Shown piece by piece: positions 7,057 to 14,700 of a stretch of DNA of 21,068 bases. This DNA comes from JBDRGD01 sp043818095 (GTDB taxonomy: Bacteria > Chloroflexota > Dehalococcoidia > Dehalococcoidales > RBG-16-60-22): contig JBDRGD010000114.1 in the NCBI GenBank assembly GCA_043818095.1, positions 1 through 21,068 of the forward strand, read 5' to 3'. Both the position numbers and the translations under genes were made by a program. Under the pieces are notes generated by a model. It searched no databases, was not told where the DNA came from, and was given only the letters and a program-made list of their open reading frames with translations. Each line of letters starts with the position of its first letter. Position 1 is the stretch's first letter.

Positions 7057-9126
7057 ATGTCCGAGAGATTCAGAAAACTGCTGGAACCCCTGCAAATAAA
7101 CTCGATACTCTTCCGGAACCGCATGGTGAAGACCCCCCAGGACATGGCCTATGCCGAAAAAGACGGGCGCATCACCCAGAAGAACCTGGATTTCTACGAG
7201 TCGATAGCCCTGGGCGGCATCGGGGCAATCATCCTGGAGCATTCCTTTATCGACAGCGGCGCCGGGAGCCGCCCGTTCATGATATCCGTTGCGGACGACA
7301 GCATGCTGCCGGGCCTGACAAAGCTGGCCGAGGTCATTCACCGGTACGGCTGCCCGGTCATCCAGCAGCTGAACCACCTCGGTCCGCAGCATAATCCGTC
7401 CTATTCCGGAATCCAGGCGCTGGCGCCTTCGGCCCTGGACGAGGAATATTCTCTGAAGACCATCGGGAGCGTCCTGAAACTCCGGGAGATGACCGTCCCC
7501 GAAATCGAAGAGATTACGGGGAAGTTCGCCGAAGCCGCGGAGCGTGCCCGCAACGCCGGGATGGACGGCGTGGAGATTCACGCCGACCATATCTACCTGC
7601 TGAACAGCTTCCTCTCCCGCGTCTGGAACAAGCGGCACGACGATTACGGCTGCCAGACCCTGGAGAACCGGGCCCGCTTTGCCGTCAACGTGGTGCGGGC
7701 GGTCAGGAAGCGCGTGGGGCGCAGCTACCTGGTGGGCATCAAGATTAACGGGGCGGAATACGGGGCGAAGGACGGGATTACCGTCCGGGAAAGCGCGCAG
7801 ATAGCGCGGCTGCTGGCCAGCGCCGGGGTCGATTACATCGCCGTGGCCGGTGACGGTTACGGCCTGTTCAGTCGCGTCAGCATGCCGGAGCAGATATTCT
7901 ATCCCGAACCGCCGGACGCCGTGCTCCGGGAATTCGGGAAAGACGGCCTGTCATCGGGCATCATCGCCCCGGTGGCCGCTGCGGTAAAAAAGGCGGTCAC
8001 GGTGCCGGTCATCACCGTGGGGGGGCTGAGCCCCGCCATGGGCGAGCGGATGCTGCAGAGAGGGATGGCGGACGCCATCGCCTTCGGCAGGCGGCTGTTC
8101 GCCGACCCCGAAATGCCCCGGAAGATTAGCGAGGGCAGGCCGGAGGATATCCGGCCGTGCACGCTTTGTTCCACCTGCGGTGACCTTTACGCCCGCTACA
8201 CTCCCGTCGTCTGCCAGGTGAACGCGTCTCTCGGCCAGGGCCGCGAAGCGAAGCTAATGCCCACGGGGGAGCGCAAGCAGGTGGTCGTGGCGGGCGGGGG
8301 ACCGGCGGGCATGGAAGCGGCCCGGGTGGCGGCCCTGCGGGGGCACGATGTCACCCTTTACGAGAAGGAGCCCCGGCTGGGCGGGCTGCTGCCCCTGGCG
8401 TCCCTCCTCAAGGACACGGAGATATTCCGCCTGCCCGCGTTTCAAAGCTACCTGGAGAGACAGCTCAGGAAACTCGGGGTGAAGGTCGTTCTCGGAAAGG
8501 AATTCACGGCCAGGGTCAGCGAAAAACTGAAGCCGGACGCGCTCATCCTGGCGACCGGCGGCATACCGGACACGCCGGAAATACCGGGCATCGGACTGCC
8601 TAATGTGCTGACCAGCGCGCAACTCCACCGGCGCGTCAAGCTCCCCCTGAGACTGCTGGGACCGAAAAGCATGGCATCCCTCACCCGGCGGTGGTTGCCC
8701 ATCGGCAGGAACGTGGTCATCATCGGCGGCCTGATACACGGCTGCGAGCTCGCCGAGTTCCTGGTCAAGCGTGGCCGGAAGGTAACCATCGTCGAAGAGT
8801 CCACACAGCCGGGCTTGGGCATCCCGGAAATACCCCTCCGCCGGTCGTTGCTGAAGTGGCTGGCAGCGAAGGGGGTGGACATCTTTACCGGGGTAAAATA
8901 CCGGGAGATAACCCGGGAGGGACTGACGGTAACCCTCCCGGACGGTAAGGAACATGCCCTCCCAGCGGACAACGTACTGGTGGCGATACCGCCGAAACCG
9001 GACACCCGGCTGCGGGAGGAACTGAAAGGGAAAGTGCCGCAGGTCTTCACGGTCGGTGACGGCAGGGAACCGGGACTCATTGTGGATGCCACCGCCGACG
9101 GGTTCCAGGCGGCGCTGAAAATCTGA
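7057..9126 (+). CDS. Iron-sulfur flavoprotein, old yellow enzyme / 2,4-dienoyl-CoA reductase family
   Basis: A 689-residue protein with the three-part build of 2,4-dienoyl-CoA reductase (FadH), trimethylamine dehydrogenase and BaiCD-like enzymes. An FMN-binding TIM barrel spans about 1-350, a [4Fe-4S] Cys cluster uses Cys368, Cys371, Cys374 and Cys386, and FAD/NAD(P)-binding Rossmann folds begin at VVVAGGGPAG (about 409) and NVVIIGG (about 551). Such enzymes use NAD(P)H to reduce activated C=C bonds. The barrel motif HADH...NSFLS...DDYG..TLENR is a diverged form of the family's HGAHGYL...YGGS.ENR. The cluster spacing is CX2CX2CX11C, one residue shorter than the CX2CX3C usually seen. GGAG lies 7 nt before the ATG. 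The substrate is unknown; an enoate made by the upstream pathway is possible. Confidence 0.9.
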   Translation: MSERFRKLLEPLQINSILFRNRMVKTPQDMAYAEKDGRITQKNLDFYESIALGGIGAIILEHSFIDSGAGSRPFMISVADDSMLPGLTKLAEVIHRYGCPVIQQLNHLGPQHNPSYSGIQALAPSALDEEYSLKTIGSVLKLREMTVPEIEEITGKFAEAAERARNAGMDGVEIHADHIYLLNSFLSRVWNKRHDDYGCQTLENRARFAVNVVRAVRKRVGRSYLVGIKINGAEYGAKDGITVRESAQIARLLASAGVDYIAVAGDGYGLFSRVSMPEQIFYPEPPDAVLREFGKDGLSSGIIAPVAAAVKKAVTVPVITVGGLSPAMGERMLQRGMADAIAFGRRLFADPEMPRKISEGRPEDIRPCTLCSTCGDLYARYTPVVCQVNASLGQGREAKLMPTGERKQVVVAGGGPAGMEAARVAALRGHDVTLYEKEPRLGGLLPLASLLKDTEIFRLPAFQSYLERQLRKLGVKVVLGKEFTARVSEKLKPDALILATGGIPDTPEIPGIGLPNVLTSAQLHRRVKLPLRLLGPKSMASLTRRWLPIGRNVVIIGGLIHGCELAEFLVKRGRKVTIVEESTQPGLGIPEIPLRRSLLKWLAAKGVDIFTGVKYREITREGLTVTLPDGKEHALPADNVLVAIPPKPDTRLREELKGKVPQVFTVGDGREPGLIVDATADGFQAALKI

Positions 9127-9143
9127 GCCGGAATAAGTGAGCC

Positions 9144-9166
9144 AAAAGAAGGGGGGCTTTCGCCCC
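9144..9166 (-). terminator. Terminator of the DUF2089-SHOCT operon
   Basis: On the minus strand GGGGC and GCCCC (9162-9166 and 9153-9157) enclose a GAAA tetraloop and are followed by CCTTCTTTT. The stem is short, but the GNRA loop and T-rich tail, 73 bp past the stop of the SHOCT gene, fit an intrinsic terminator. On the plus strand no T-run follows, although the hairpin could still slow transcription from the convergent flavoprotein gene. Confidence 0.5.
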
Positions 9167-9238
9167 TCGTGGATACCCCCCTGGGGAGTTGGGCGGGGGA
9201 TGGAGTGAGCACCCCTGCCCTTTATCTGAAACGGCCGG

Positions 9239-9676
9239 TTACTCGACGAATACCTTGACCTTCTCTCCCTTGGCGCTCACCACATCGACCTCAAGGTCGC
9301 TCAGGGCCCCGATAAGCTCCTCGATGTCTTCCGGCTTGACGCTGCGCACGTCGAAGTCAATCCCCTTCTCCCGCAGGGCCCCGTTTACCTTGTCGCGGGC
9401 TTCGGGCGGTATCAGGGAGGTCAACTTGATACCGGCGCGTATCAGGGACATCGGCACGCGCACGTTCACCCGGTCGACATTGCCCGCCTGCTCGTTCTCC
9501 GGCAGCACGGTAACGCGCAGGTATTTCGCTTTCTCTTTCCGGGCGCCCTCCCCTTTCGCGGGGTTTTCCCGTTCGCTTTCCCCGGCGTCGAGGGCGTTGA
9601 GCAGCCGGTAAGCATCGTCGGCGTTTATCTTGTTCTGGGCAAGCATCTCCAGGATTTTCTTCTTGTTCTCTATCAT
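9239..9676 (-). CDS. SHOCT-like domain protein
   Basis: A 145-residue soluble protein. The N-terminal 30 residues (ILEMLAQNKINADDAYRLL) match the short helical SHOCT-like module found in many bacterial regulatory and envelope-stress proteins. A charged linker (about 32-50, rich in Glu, Lys and Gly) leads to a beta-rich middle part (YLRVTVLPE, RVNVRVPMSL) and a C-terminal acidic helix and strand. No catalytic motif is visible. A strong ribosome binding site (AAAGGAGGAG) precedes the ATG. It is the last gene of a three-gene unit with the DUF2089 regulator and a small membrane protein. The function is unknown; a role in membrane or envelope signalling is inferred from context only. Confidence 0.8.
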   Translation of the reverse strand: MIENKKKILEMLAQNKINADDAYRLLNALDAGESERENPAKGEGARKEKAKYLRVTVLPENEQAGNVDRVNVRVPMSLIRAGIKLTSLIPPEARDKVNGALREKGIDFDVRSVKPEDIEELIGALSDLEVDVVSAKGEKVKVFVE

Positions 9677-9701
9677 GGTACTCCTCCTTTAACTTTTCCC
9701 C

Positions 9702-9980
9702 TTATATTACGGAAACATACACGGTCTGGCGTCCGCTCCGGACATCCACCGTGAGACCGCGCAGGGCGCAGACCATCCCGAAGGAAGTCCAAAGGACGAG
9801 CAGCGCCCGCTTTCCCCAGCCGCTCGGCCAGAGGGCGAGGATGGCGATGAGAATCAGCGGCGAGAGGACAATCAGGACCACCAGCGCCAGCGGGAGGAGC
9901 AGGAAGAGCGGCAGCCACAGGCCGAAGCCCTTTTCCTCCCCGTGAATCCGCAGGTGCATCAAAAGCGGGGGACGTTTCAT
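9702..9980 (-). CDS. Small membrane protein of unknown function
   Basis: A 92-residue protein with a charged N-terminus, a long hydrophobic stretch at about 21-51 that probably forms a hairpin or a long helix (LWLPLFLLLPLALVVLIVL), a second hydrophobic segment at about 58-73 and a polar C-terminal tail with beta character (LTVDVRSG). It overlaps the upstream regulator gene by 4 nt (ATGA type) and lies 25 nt before the SHOCT gene, so all three are translationally linked. I do not recognise the family. It could anchor or sense for its two partners, but nothing in the sequence proves this. Confidence 0.75.
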   Translation of the reverse strand: MKRPPLLMHLRIHGEEKGFGLWLPLFLLLPLALVVLIVLSPLILIAILALWPSGWGKRALLVLWTSFGMVCALRGLTVDVRSGRQTVYVSVI

Positions 9981-10339
9981 TTCTCCAGCCTCCTTATCGC
10001 CTCCTCGGCGGAAATCTCCCCGCGCTCCAGCTCGCCGATGACCTTTTCCTCCTGAGAGACCTCCACGATCTCGACGAACTCGAGCTGCCGGGCGATGCGG
10101 TTAATCCGGTTCTTCACGGTGGGGTAGCTGATGCCGAACATCTCTTCCATGTCCTTGATGGAACCGTGACAGCGGACGAAAGCCATGACGAAGACCTGGT
10201 CCTCGGCGGAGAGGCCGGCCAGCGGCGGCAGCGTAAAGCTGCCTTCGATGGCGATGTCGCTGTCCACCAGGCGGACGCGCTCTACCGTTACCGGCCTGCC
10301 CCGGGTCATCCTGGTCAGTTCGTGCCACTCTTTACTCAT
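9977..10339 (-). CDS. DUF2089-like HTH transcriptional regulator
   Basis: A 120-residue protein with a helix-turn-helix: GLSAEDQVFVMAFVRCHGSI then KDMEEMFGISYPTVKNRINR (about 43-83), the DNA-binding part of DUF2089 proteins. The usual N-terminal CxxC zinc ribbon of that family is missing and is replaced by a short beta segment (PVTVERVRLVDSDIAIEGSF). The C-terminus (VIGELERGEISAEEAIRRLE) repeats the same helical pattern as the SHOCT module of 9239-9676. It is the first gene of the operon, has a strong promoter, and probably controls its own transcription. Confidence 0.82.
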   Translation of the reverse strand: MSKEWHELTRMTRGRPVTVERVRLVDSDIAIEGSFTLPPLAGLSAEDQVFVMAFVRCHGSIKDMEEMFGISYPTVKNRINRIARQLEFVEIVEVSQEEKVIGELERGEISAEEAIRRLEK

Positions 10340-10358
10340 CTCGACCCTTTCATTGATT

Positions 10359-10380
10359 AAATTAATATATAACTTAATTT
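10359..10380. repeat. AT-rich inverted repeat in the regulator leader, possible operator
   Basis: Perfect 7-bp arms AAATTAA (10359-10365) and TTAATTT (10374-10380) enclose an 8-bp AT-rich spacer. They lie between the -10 box and the start codon of the DUF2089-like gene, where a repressor would block transcription. The surrounding stretch is far richer in A+T than the rest of the window, so a chance palindrome is possible. Confidence 0.35.
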
Positions 10381-10389
10381 TCTTAACAT

Positions 10390-10418
10390 ATTATAACGAT
10401 GGATATTTACTTTGTCAA
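10390..10418 (-). promoter_or_regulatory. Strong sigma-70 promoter of the DUF2089-SHOCT operon
   Basis: On the minus strand TTGACA (10413-10418) and TATAAT (10390-10395) are both perfect consensus hexamers with the ideal 17-bp spacer. Transcription should start near 10383, giving a leader of about 45 nt before the ATG at 10339. A promoter this strong next to a regulator gene suggests expression is held down by repression. Confidence 0.8.
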
Positions 10419-10446
10419 GTATCTATGAAAATATATTTATTACATT

Positions 10447-10529
10447 GTCATTGCGAGCCGGAGGCGAGGCAATCAGGCAATCTCCCATCCGGGAAGAGAT
10501 TGTTTCGCCGCTACGCTCCTCGCAATGAC
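10447..10529. repeat. 83-bp palindromic repeat element (GTCATTGCGAG type)
   Basis: Terminal inverted repeats GTCATTGCGAG (10447-10457) and CTCGCAATGAC (10519-10529) are perfect over 11 bp. An inner pair, CAATCTC (10478-10484) and GAGATTG (10496-10502), lets the whole element fold into one long imperfect hairpin. Sequences of this kind recur in many bacterial genomes as small non-autonomous palindromic elements (REP or MITE-like). It contains no gene and sits between two divergent promoters. Confidence 0.7.
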
Positions 10530-10589
10530 GGCACCGCAAACTGATGGTAAATAAACCAAGGGACGGGGACGCGCGGGGGAATATCGTTG

Positions 10590-10595
10590 TATAAT
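10590..10595 (+). promoter_or_regulatory. -10 box upstream of the SDR gene
   Basis: A perfect TATAAT lies 32 bp before the ATG at 10628. No good -35 is present at 17-18 bp (GGACGC), so the promoter is weak or needs an activator. It lies downstream of the palindromic element. Confidence 0.4.
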
Positions 10596-10627
10596 GGGGC
10601 GGCACCGCAAGGACTAAGGAGACGGTA

Positions 10628-11398
10628 ATGAGACTGCAGGACAAGACCGCCATCATCACCGGGGCCGGTTCGGGCATCGGGCGGGCATCAGCTCTCCTTT
10701 TCGCCCGGGAAGGGGCGCGGGTGGTCCTCTGCGATATTAATGAAGACGGGGGGCGGGAGTCCCTGGACATGGTACGGGCCGCCGGCGGGGAAGCGGTCTT
10801 CGTCCCCGCGGACGTCTCCCGTGCCGCGGATGCCGCGCGCGCTGTCGAGGCCGCGGTGAACTCCTTCGGGAAAATCGATATCCTCTTCAGCAATGCCGGC
10901 ATCGTGCAGAGCAAGAAGCCCTTCGAAGCGATTACGGAGGAGGAATGGGACCATATCTTCGCCGTGAACGTGAAAGGGGCCTTCCTGATGGCGAAGCACG
11001 CTGTCCCCTTCATGAAGAAGGCGCGGGCGGGGACGATTATCTTTACCGGCTCCATCGGGGGCGTCAGGGTGAGGCCGCTGACGACGGCTTACGTCGTTTC
11101 CAAAGCCGCCGTGATTACCCTGACCAAAGCCCTGGCCCTGGAGCTGGCGCCCTTCGGCATCAGGGTCAACTGCATCAACCCGGTGGCGACGAACACGCCG
11201 ATGATTGCGGCGCTCCTCCCCGAGAACGCCACCGCCGGGGACCTGAAAAAGTGGCGGCAGGAGCTGGAGGCGACCATCCCCCTGGGCAAAATGCCGGAGC
11301 CGGAGGACATCGCCTGGGGCGCCCTGTTCCTCGCCAGCGATGAAGCCTCCGTGGTCACCGGGATTGAACTCAACCTGGACGGCGGCCGCGGTATCTGA
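10628..11398 (+). CDS. SDR-family oxidoreductase (short-chain dehydrogenase)
   Basis: A 256-residue classical short-chain dehydrogenase. It has the cofactor motif TGAGSGIG (11-18), Asp36 at the end of the second strand (favouring NAD over NADP), NAG at 89-91, Asn114, and the catalytic Ser142, Tyr155 and Lys159. The C-terminus keeps the GIELNLDGG motif. Such enzymes interconvert alcohols and ketones, including 3-oxoacyl thioesters; the substrate is not evident. AAGGAG lies 6 nt before the ATG. The gene stands alone, with its own -10 box and 333 bp of non-coding DNA behind it. Confidence 0.93.
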   Translation: MRLQDKTAIITGAGSGIGRASALLFAREGARVVLCDINEDGGRESLDMVRAAGGEAVFVPADVSRAADAARAVEAAVNSFGKIDILFSNAGIVQSKKPFEAITEEEWDHIFAVNVKGAFLMAKHAVPFMKKARAGTIIFTGSIGGVRVRPLTTAYVVSKAAVITLTKALALELAPFGIRVNCINPVATNTPMIAALLPENATAGDLKKWRQELEATIPLGKMPEPEDIAWGALFLASDEASVVTGIELNLDGGRGI

Positions 11399-11548
11399 GC
11401 CACCCGACAGAACCCGACGCCCCGCATACGGATATCATTCACCCCTTTGGTTACTGCCCGTGGGCTATTTCCACGTATAATAATCTAAAAATATACCTTT
11501 TTTTATGCTCATATATACTAGTTCAATTCAAAGAACACCCTGAAGTTG

Positions 11549-11578
11549 TTGACAAATACTACCTATATGCCTTATACT
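11549..11578 (+). promoter_or_regulatory. Strong sigma-70 promoter upstream of fdnG
   Basis: TTGACA (11549-11554) and TATACT (11573-11578) are separated by 18 bp; reading the -10 one base earlier as TTATAC gives 17. The predicted start is near 11585, so the 5' leader of the operon would be about 147 nt and would run through the terminator hairpin at 11610-11646. Confidence 0.7.
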
Positions 11579-11587
11579 ACCCGCGGC

Positions 11588-11650
11588 ATGAAGTTCCCGG
11601 ACTATTTCGAAAAAGGAGTCTCAGCGTATTTTGGACTCCTTTTTTTATGA
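11588..11650 (+). CDS. Possible 20-codon leader reading frame before fdnG
   Basis: ATG 11588 opens a 20-codon frame (MKFPDYFEKGVSAYFGLLFL) that spans the whole terminator hairpin and ends at TGA 11648-11650, just past its T-run. It would begin only about 3 nt after the predicted transcription start and has no ribosome binding site, so it would need leaderless translation. No run of a single regulatory codon is present. It may be chance, but ribosomes on it would prevent the terminator from folding. Confidence 0.2.
   Translation: MKFPDYFEKGVSAYFGLLFL
11610..11646 (+). terminator. Intrinsic terminator in the fdnG leader (possible attenuator)
   Basis: Perfect 11-bp arms AAAAAGGAGTC (11610-11620) and GACTCCTTTTT (11634-11644) enclose a 13-nt loop; the T-run covers 11640-11646. 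It lies about 25 nt past the predicted transcription start and 85 bp before fdnG. It could end read-through from the SDR gene, but because the strong promoter lies upstream of it, it should also act on the formate dehydrogenase transcript. Confidence 0.8.
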
Positions 11651-11731
11651 AATATCAGTCAGGCGAGGTGAATTTTCTCAATTATTTTGAATAACTAACC
11701 GCGTAAAACGCACGGAGACTAAGGAGGTACC

Positions 11732-14700
11732 ATGGAGCTAAGCCGAAGAGACTTCCTCAAGACCTCGGGAGCGGGGATGGGTGGTGTCTTTCTTCTGGGC
11801 GCCGTCAGCGAAGGCGCCGTCTTGGCCGCACCCGTCCAGCAGATACCGCTCAAAAAACAGGGCAGGGAGACTGCCACCATCTGTCCCTATGACGCCTCGG
11901 GCTGCGGCTTTATCGTCATGGCGGACGCCAACGGTAAGGTCATCAACATCGAGGGCGACCCCGACCACCCCATCAACCGCGGCGCCGCTTGCGCCAAGGG
12001 AGCGTCCATGCGCCAGCTCTCTGCCGACAACCCCTGGCGCCTGACCAAACCCCTTTACCGCGCCCCGGGGGCCGCCGACTGGCAGCCGGTGGAATGGGGC
12101 TGGGCCCTGGACAGAATTGCCCGGAACATCAAGAACACCCGGGACGCCGCTTTCACCGCGAAGGACAAAGACGGCAACATCGTTAACCGCGCCGAGTCCA
12201 TCGCCTGTTTAGGCGGCTCGGCGCTGGACAACGAGGAATGCTACCTCCTCTCCAAGATGGCGCGCGCCCTGGGCATCGTCTACCTGGAACACCACGCCCG
12301 CATATGACATTCCGCCACCGTCGCCAGTTTGGCGGAATCGTTCGGACGCGGGGCCATGACCAACCACTGGAAGGACATTGCCAATGCCGATGTGATCATG
12401 GCCATCGGCTCCAATCCTGCGGAAAACCATCCCGCCGCTTTCGGGCACATCACCATCGCCAAGGAGCGGGGCGCCAAGCTCATCAGCATCGACCCCCGCT
12501 TCACCCGCACCTCCGCCAAGGCGGATATCTACTGCCCGATGCGCTCCGGGACGGACATCGCCTTTATCGACGGGATGATTAACTACGTGCTCAACGACAT
12601 CGACCGCAATCCCGGCAACTACAACATGGTCTATCTCACCGAGTACACCAACGCCGCCTACCTCATCAACCCCGGTTTCAAGGGTCCGGCGGAGCTGGAC
12701 GGGCTTTTCTCCGGGTACGACTCCGGAAAGAGAAGCTACGACAAGTCCACCTGGCAATACGTCAACGATGAGAACGGCATACCCAAGAAGGATAAGACGC
12801 TGAAAGACCCCAACTGCGTCTTCCAGATAATGAAGAAACATTACGCCCGCTATACCCCGCAGGCCGTCTCTGAGACTACAGGGTGCCCGACGGATACCTT
12901 CATGCAGGCCACCCAGACCTACGCCGCCAGTGGCGCCGCCGGTAAAGCGGGGACCATCCTGTACGCCATGGGCACCACCCAGCACACCTACGGCACCCAG
13001 AACGTGCGCTCTTACGCCATTCTCCAGCTCCTGCTGGGGAACGTCGGCATCGCCGGCGGCGGCATCAACGCCATGCGCGGCGAGTCCAACGTACAGGGCT
13101 CCACGGACCACTGCCTCCTCTTCCACATCCTCCCCGGCTACCTGGGCGTGCCCCAGAACACGGACACTTCCCTGCAGAAATACCTCGACCGGGTCACTCC
13201 CACCAACAAGGACCCCAACAGCGCCAACTGGTGGAGCAACTACCCGAAATACATCGTCAGCCTGCTCAAGGCATGGTTCGGCAATGCCGCCAACGCTGGC
13301 AATGATTTCGGCTTCCACTTCCTGCCCAAAATTCAGGCGGGCCAGAACTACTCGCACATCGCCCTGTTCGAAGCCATGGATGCCGGCATCATCAAGGGGC
13401 TCATGTGCTGGGGGCAGAACCCGGCGGTGGGCGGCCCCAACGCCAACCTGGAGCGGGCGGCACTGGAGAAACTGGACTGGCTGCTGGTCACGGATATCTG
13501 GCACACGGAGACCGCCAACTTCTGGAAACGCCCCGGCGTCAATCCCGCGAACATCAATACCGAGGTTATCATCCTGCCCGCGGTCGGCTCCTTCGAGAAA
13601 GAAGGGAGCGTCACCAACAGCGGCCGCTGGATGCAGTGGCGCTGGAAGGGCGCTAATCCCCCCGGAGAGGCGATGGACGACCTGTGGATGCAGGACCAGA
13701 TTACCCGCAGGCTCATGGCGCTCTACGCCTCCGAGGGCGGCCCCGGCGCCGAGATTATCACCAGCCTGGCCTGGAACTACGGCAACGAGCACCCGGACGT
13801 CCACGCCGTCGCCAAGGAAATCAACGGCTACGACCTCACCACCGGCAAACTGATGGCAAGCTTCGGCGGTCTCAAGGCGGACGGCACCACGTCTTCCGGC
13901 AACTGGCTTTACTGCAACAGCTACATCCTGGACGCGGACGGCAAGGAAGTGAACATGGCCGCCCGCCGCGATGCTACGCCGGACGTCTTCAACATCGGTC
14001 TCTACCCCAAGTGGGGCTGGTGCTGGCCGGTAAACCGCCGCATCATCTACAATCGCGCCTCCGTCGACCTTGACGGACAGCCCTGGGACAAGGAGCAGCC
14101 CGTTATCAAGTGGGAAGACGGCAAATGGATTGGCGACGTGCCGGACGGCGGCTGGCCGCCCATCAATGTCGACCCCGCCGCCACCAAGTGGCCCTTCATC
14201 ATGAAGGCGGAAGGTCACGCCCGGCTCTTCGGCGCCGGTCTGGCGGACGGCCCCCTGACGGAGCACTACGAGCCCTGGGAGTCCCCGGTGAACAACGCGA
14301 TATCCTCCACGCAGAACAACCCGGTCATCAAGGTCTGGCGCCCGCAGGAACAGGGCACCCCGGACAAGTTCCCCATCGTCTGCTCTACCTACCGCGTCTG
14401 CGAGCACTGGCAGGGCGGGCAGATGACCCGGAACATGTCATGGGTCATCGAGGCGATGCCGGAGCCGTTCTGCGAGATGAGCGAAGAGCTGGCCGCGGAA
14501 AAGGGCATCGGTAACGGAGACAGAGTCCGGGTGATGTCCGCCCGGGGTGAGGTAGAGGTGGTGGCCCTGGTCACTAAACGCCTCAAGCCCTTCCAGATGA
14601 ATGGGAAGAGGGTCCACCAGGTCGGCATCCCCTGGCACTGGGGCTATACCGGCCTCGCCACCGGGGCCAGCGCCAACGAGCTGACGCCCCACATCGGTGA

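Larger units (their letters stand above)
11399..11731 (+). other. Leader region of the formate dehydrogenase operon
   Basis: This 333-bp non-coding stretch separates the SDR gene from fdnG. It is markedly A+T-rich from about 11470. It holds a strong promoter, a possible 20-codon reading frame, an intrinsic terminator and, just before fdnG, the ribosome binding site AAGGAGG (11721-11727). No terminator was seen directly behind the SDR gene. Confidence 0.7.

Noticed and set aside
10423..11055. A 210-codon minus-strand frame spanning the palindromic element and the SDR 5' part
   Set aside because: It is antisense to a well-conserved SDR gene and runs through a non-coding repeat; no protein family fits.
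12305..12307. UGA in fdnG as a true stop or an inactivating mutation
   Set aside because: It lies exactly at the Sec position of formate dehydrogenases, is followed by a SECIS-like hairpin, and the conserved sequence continues in the same frame for more than 800 codons.
12209..14407. A 732-codon minus-strand open frame opposite fdnG
   Set aside because: It mirrors the conserved, motif-rich catalytic subunit. Its composition (many Val, Gly, Asp and Ala) is that of an antisense shadow in GC-rich DNA, and it matches no family.
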